Shown here: one piece after another, positions 63,965 to 64,000 of the stretch
Position numbering within the stretch: position 1 is the stretch's first letter
How the letters are laid out: each line of letters starts with the position of its first letter
Source of the DNA: GCA-002050365 sp038235165
Lineage (GTDB): Bacteria; Acidobacteriota; Blastocatellia; Pyrinomonadales; Pyrinomonadaceae
Reading direction: 5' to 3'
DNA length: 64,000 nt
Assembly (NCBI GenBank): GCA_038235165.1
Contig: JBBSUG010000010.1
Coordinates: forward strand, 1-64,000
Notes under the pieces: model-generated
Database searches by the model: none
Told to the model about the DNA's origin: nothing
The model's input: only the letters and a program-made list of their open reading frames with translations
Made by a program: the position numbers and the translations under genes

Positions 63965-64000
63965 GTCTAGGAAGTTTAGAAAGTCGGGAAAGTCTAGGAA
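63965..64000. repeat. Nonanucleotide tandem repeat at the window edge
   Basis: The last bases read as 9-mers GTCTAGGAA, GTTTAGAAA, GTCGGGAAA, GTCTAGGAA. The repeat may continue beyond the window. Confidence 0.55.

Overview
This window reads as chromosomal DNA of a Gram-negative, non-proteobacterial heterotroph. The best guess is Acidobacteriota (class Blastocatellia or near it). The grounds are moderate GC, many secreted proteins with Pro/Thr-rich tails, several sigma-54 activators, a signal-peptide-bearing ATP synthase c subunit, a class II photolyase, and families such as SPW-like, DUF4126 and DUF2585. This placement is inferred from gene content. No rRNA or other phylogenetic marker RNA is present.

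Layout. 1-10.4 kb: the tail of a probable transposase, a deoxyhypusine-synthase-like enzyme, selA, a cold-shock protein, tryptophan 2,3-dioxygenase, a 5'-nucleotidase, a DUF4126 membrane protein with a broken second copy on the other side of a class II photolyase, and a stand-alone restriction-endonuclease-like gene. 10.4-11.4 kb has no supported gene. 11.4-23.8 kb: NAD(P)HX repair (nnr), psuG, lepB, rnc, two secreted proteins including a penicillin-binding transpeptidase, a histidine kinase/Skp-like/sigma-54 response-regulator operon, tRNA-Arg, apt and acylphosphatase. 23.9-29.7 kb: a chlorite-dismutase/HemQ-family protein, then a short ATP synthase Fo cluster (AtpZ-like, AtpI-like, a, c; no F1 genes), then a membrane-anchored Ser/Thr kinase homologue that lacks its catalytic Asp. 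29.8-38.2 kb, mostly minus strand: mfd, a GAF-type sigma-54 activator, a CrtI-type desaturase and lipB. 38.2-48.7 kb: secreted and small proteins, an M14 peptidase, DUF2585, a GH63-type glucosidase and a TPR-sigma-54 activator. 48.8-54.8 kb: a tetR-fadD operon with a FadR-type operator, tRNA-Ser, a lipoprotein, meaB and methylmalonyl-CoA epimerase. 54.8-64 kb: parvulin PPIase, MBL hydrolase, S33-type hydrolase, MTA phosphorylase, small proteins, a PfkB kinase and fabI.

Genes with shared purpose: fadD with its regulator, meaB and the epimerase point to fatty-acid and propionyl-CoA breakdown, and fabI to fatty-acid synthesis. nnr, psuG and the MTA phosphorylase are salvage or repair functions. 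Three different sigma-54 activators imply substantial RpoN control, although rpoN is not here.

The most notable non-gene signal is repetitive DNA. One class is heptanucleotide tandem tracts at about ten loci, three of them in frame inside nnr and mfd. The other is large imperfect palindromes built from 9-10-nt units at four intergenic sites. Several convergent genes are separated by perfect or near-perfect 16-30-bp inverted repeats. There is no CRISPR array, integrase or prophage. No complete new defence or biosynthetic system could be supported. The best leads are the pseudokinase beside the Fo genes, the FadR-box regulon and the coding heptamer repeats.
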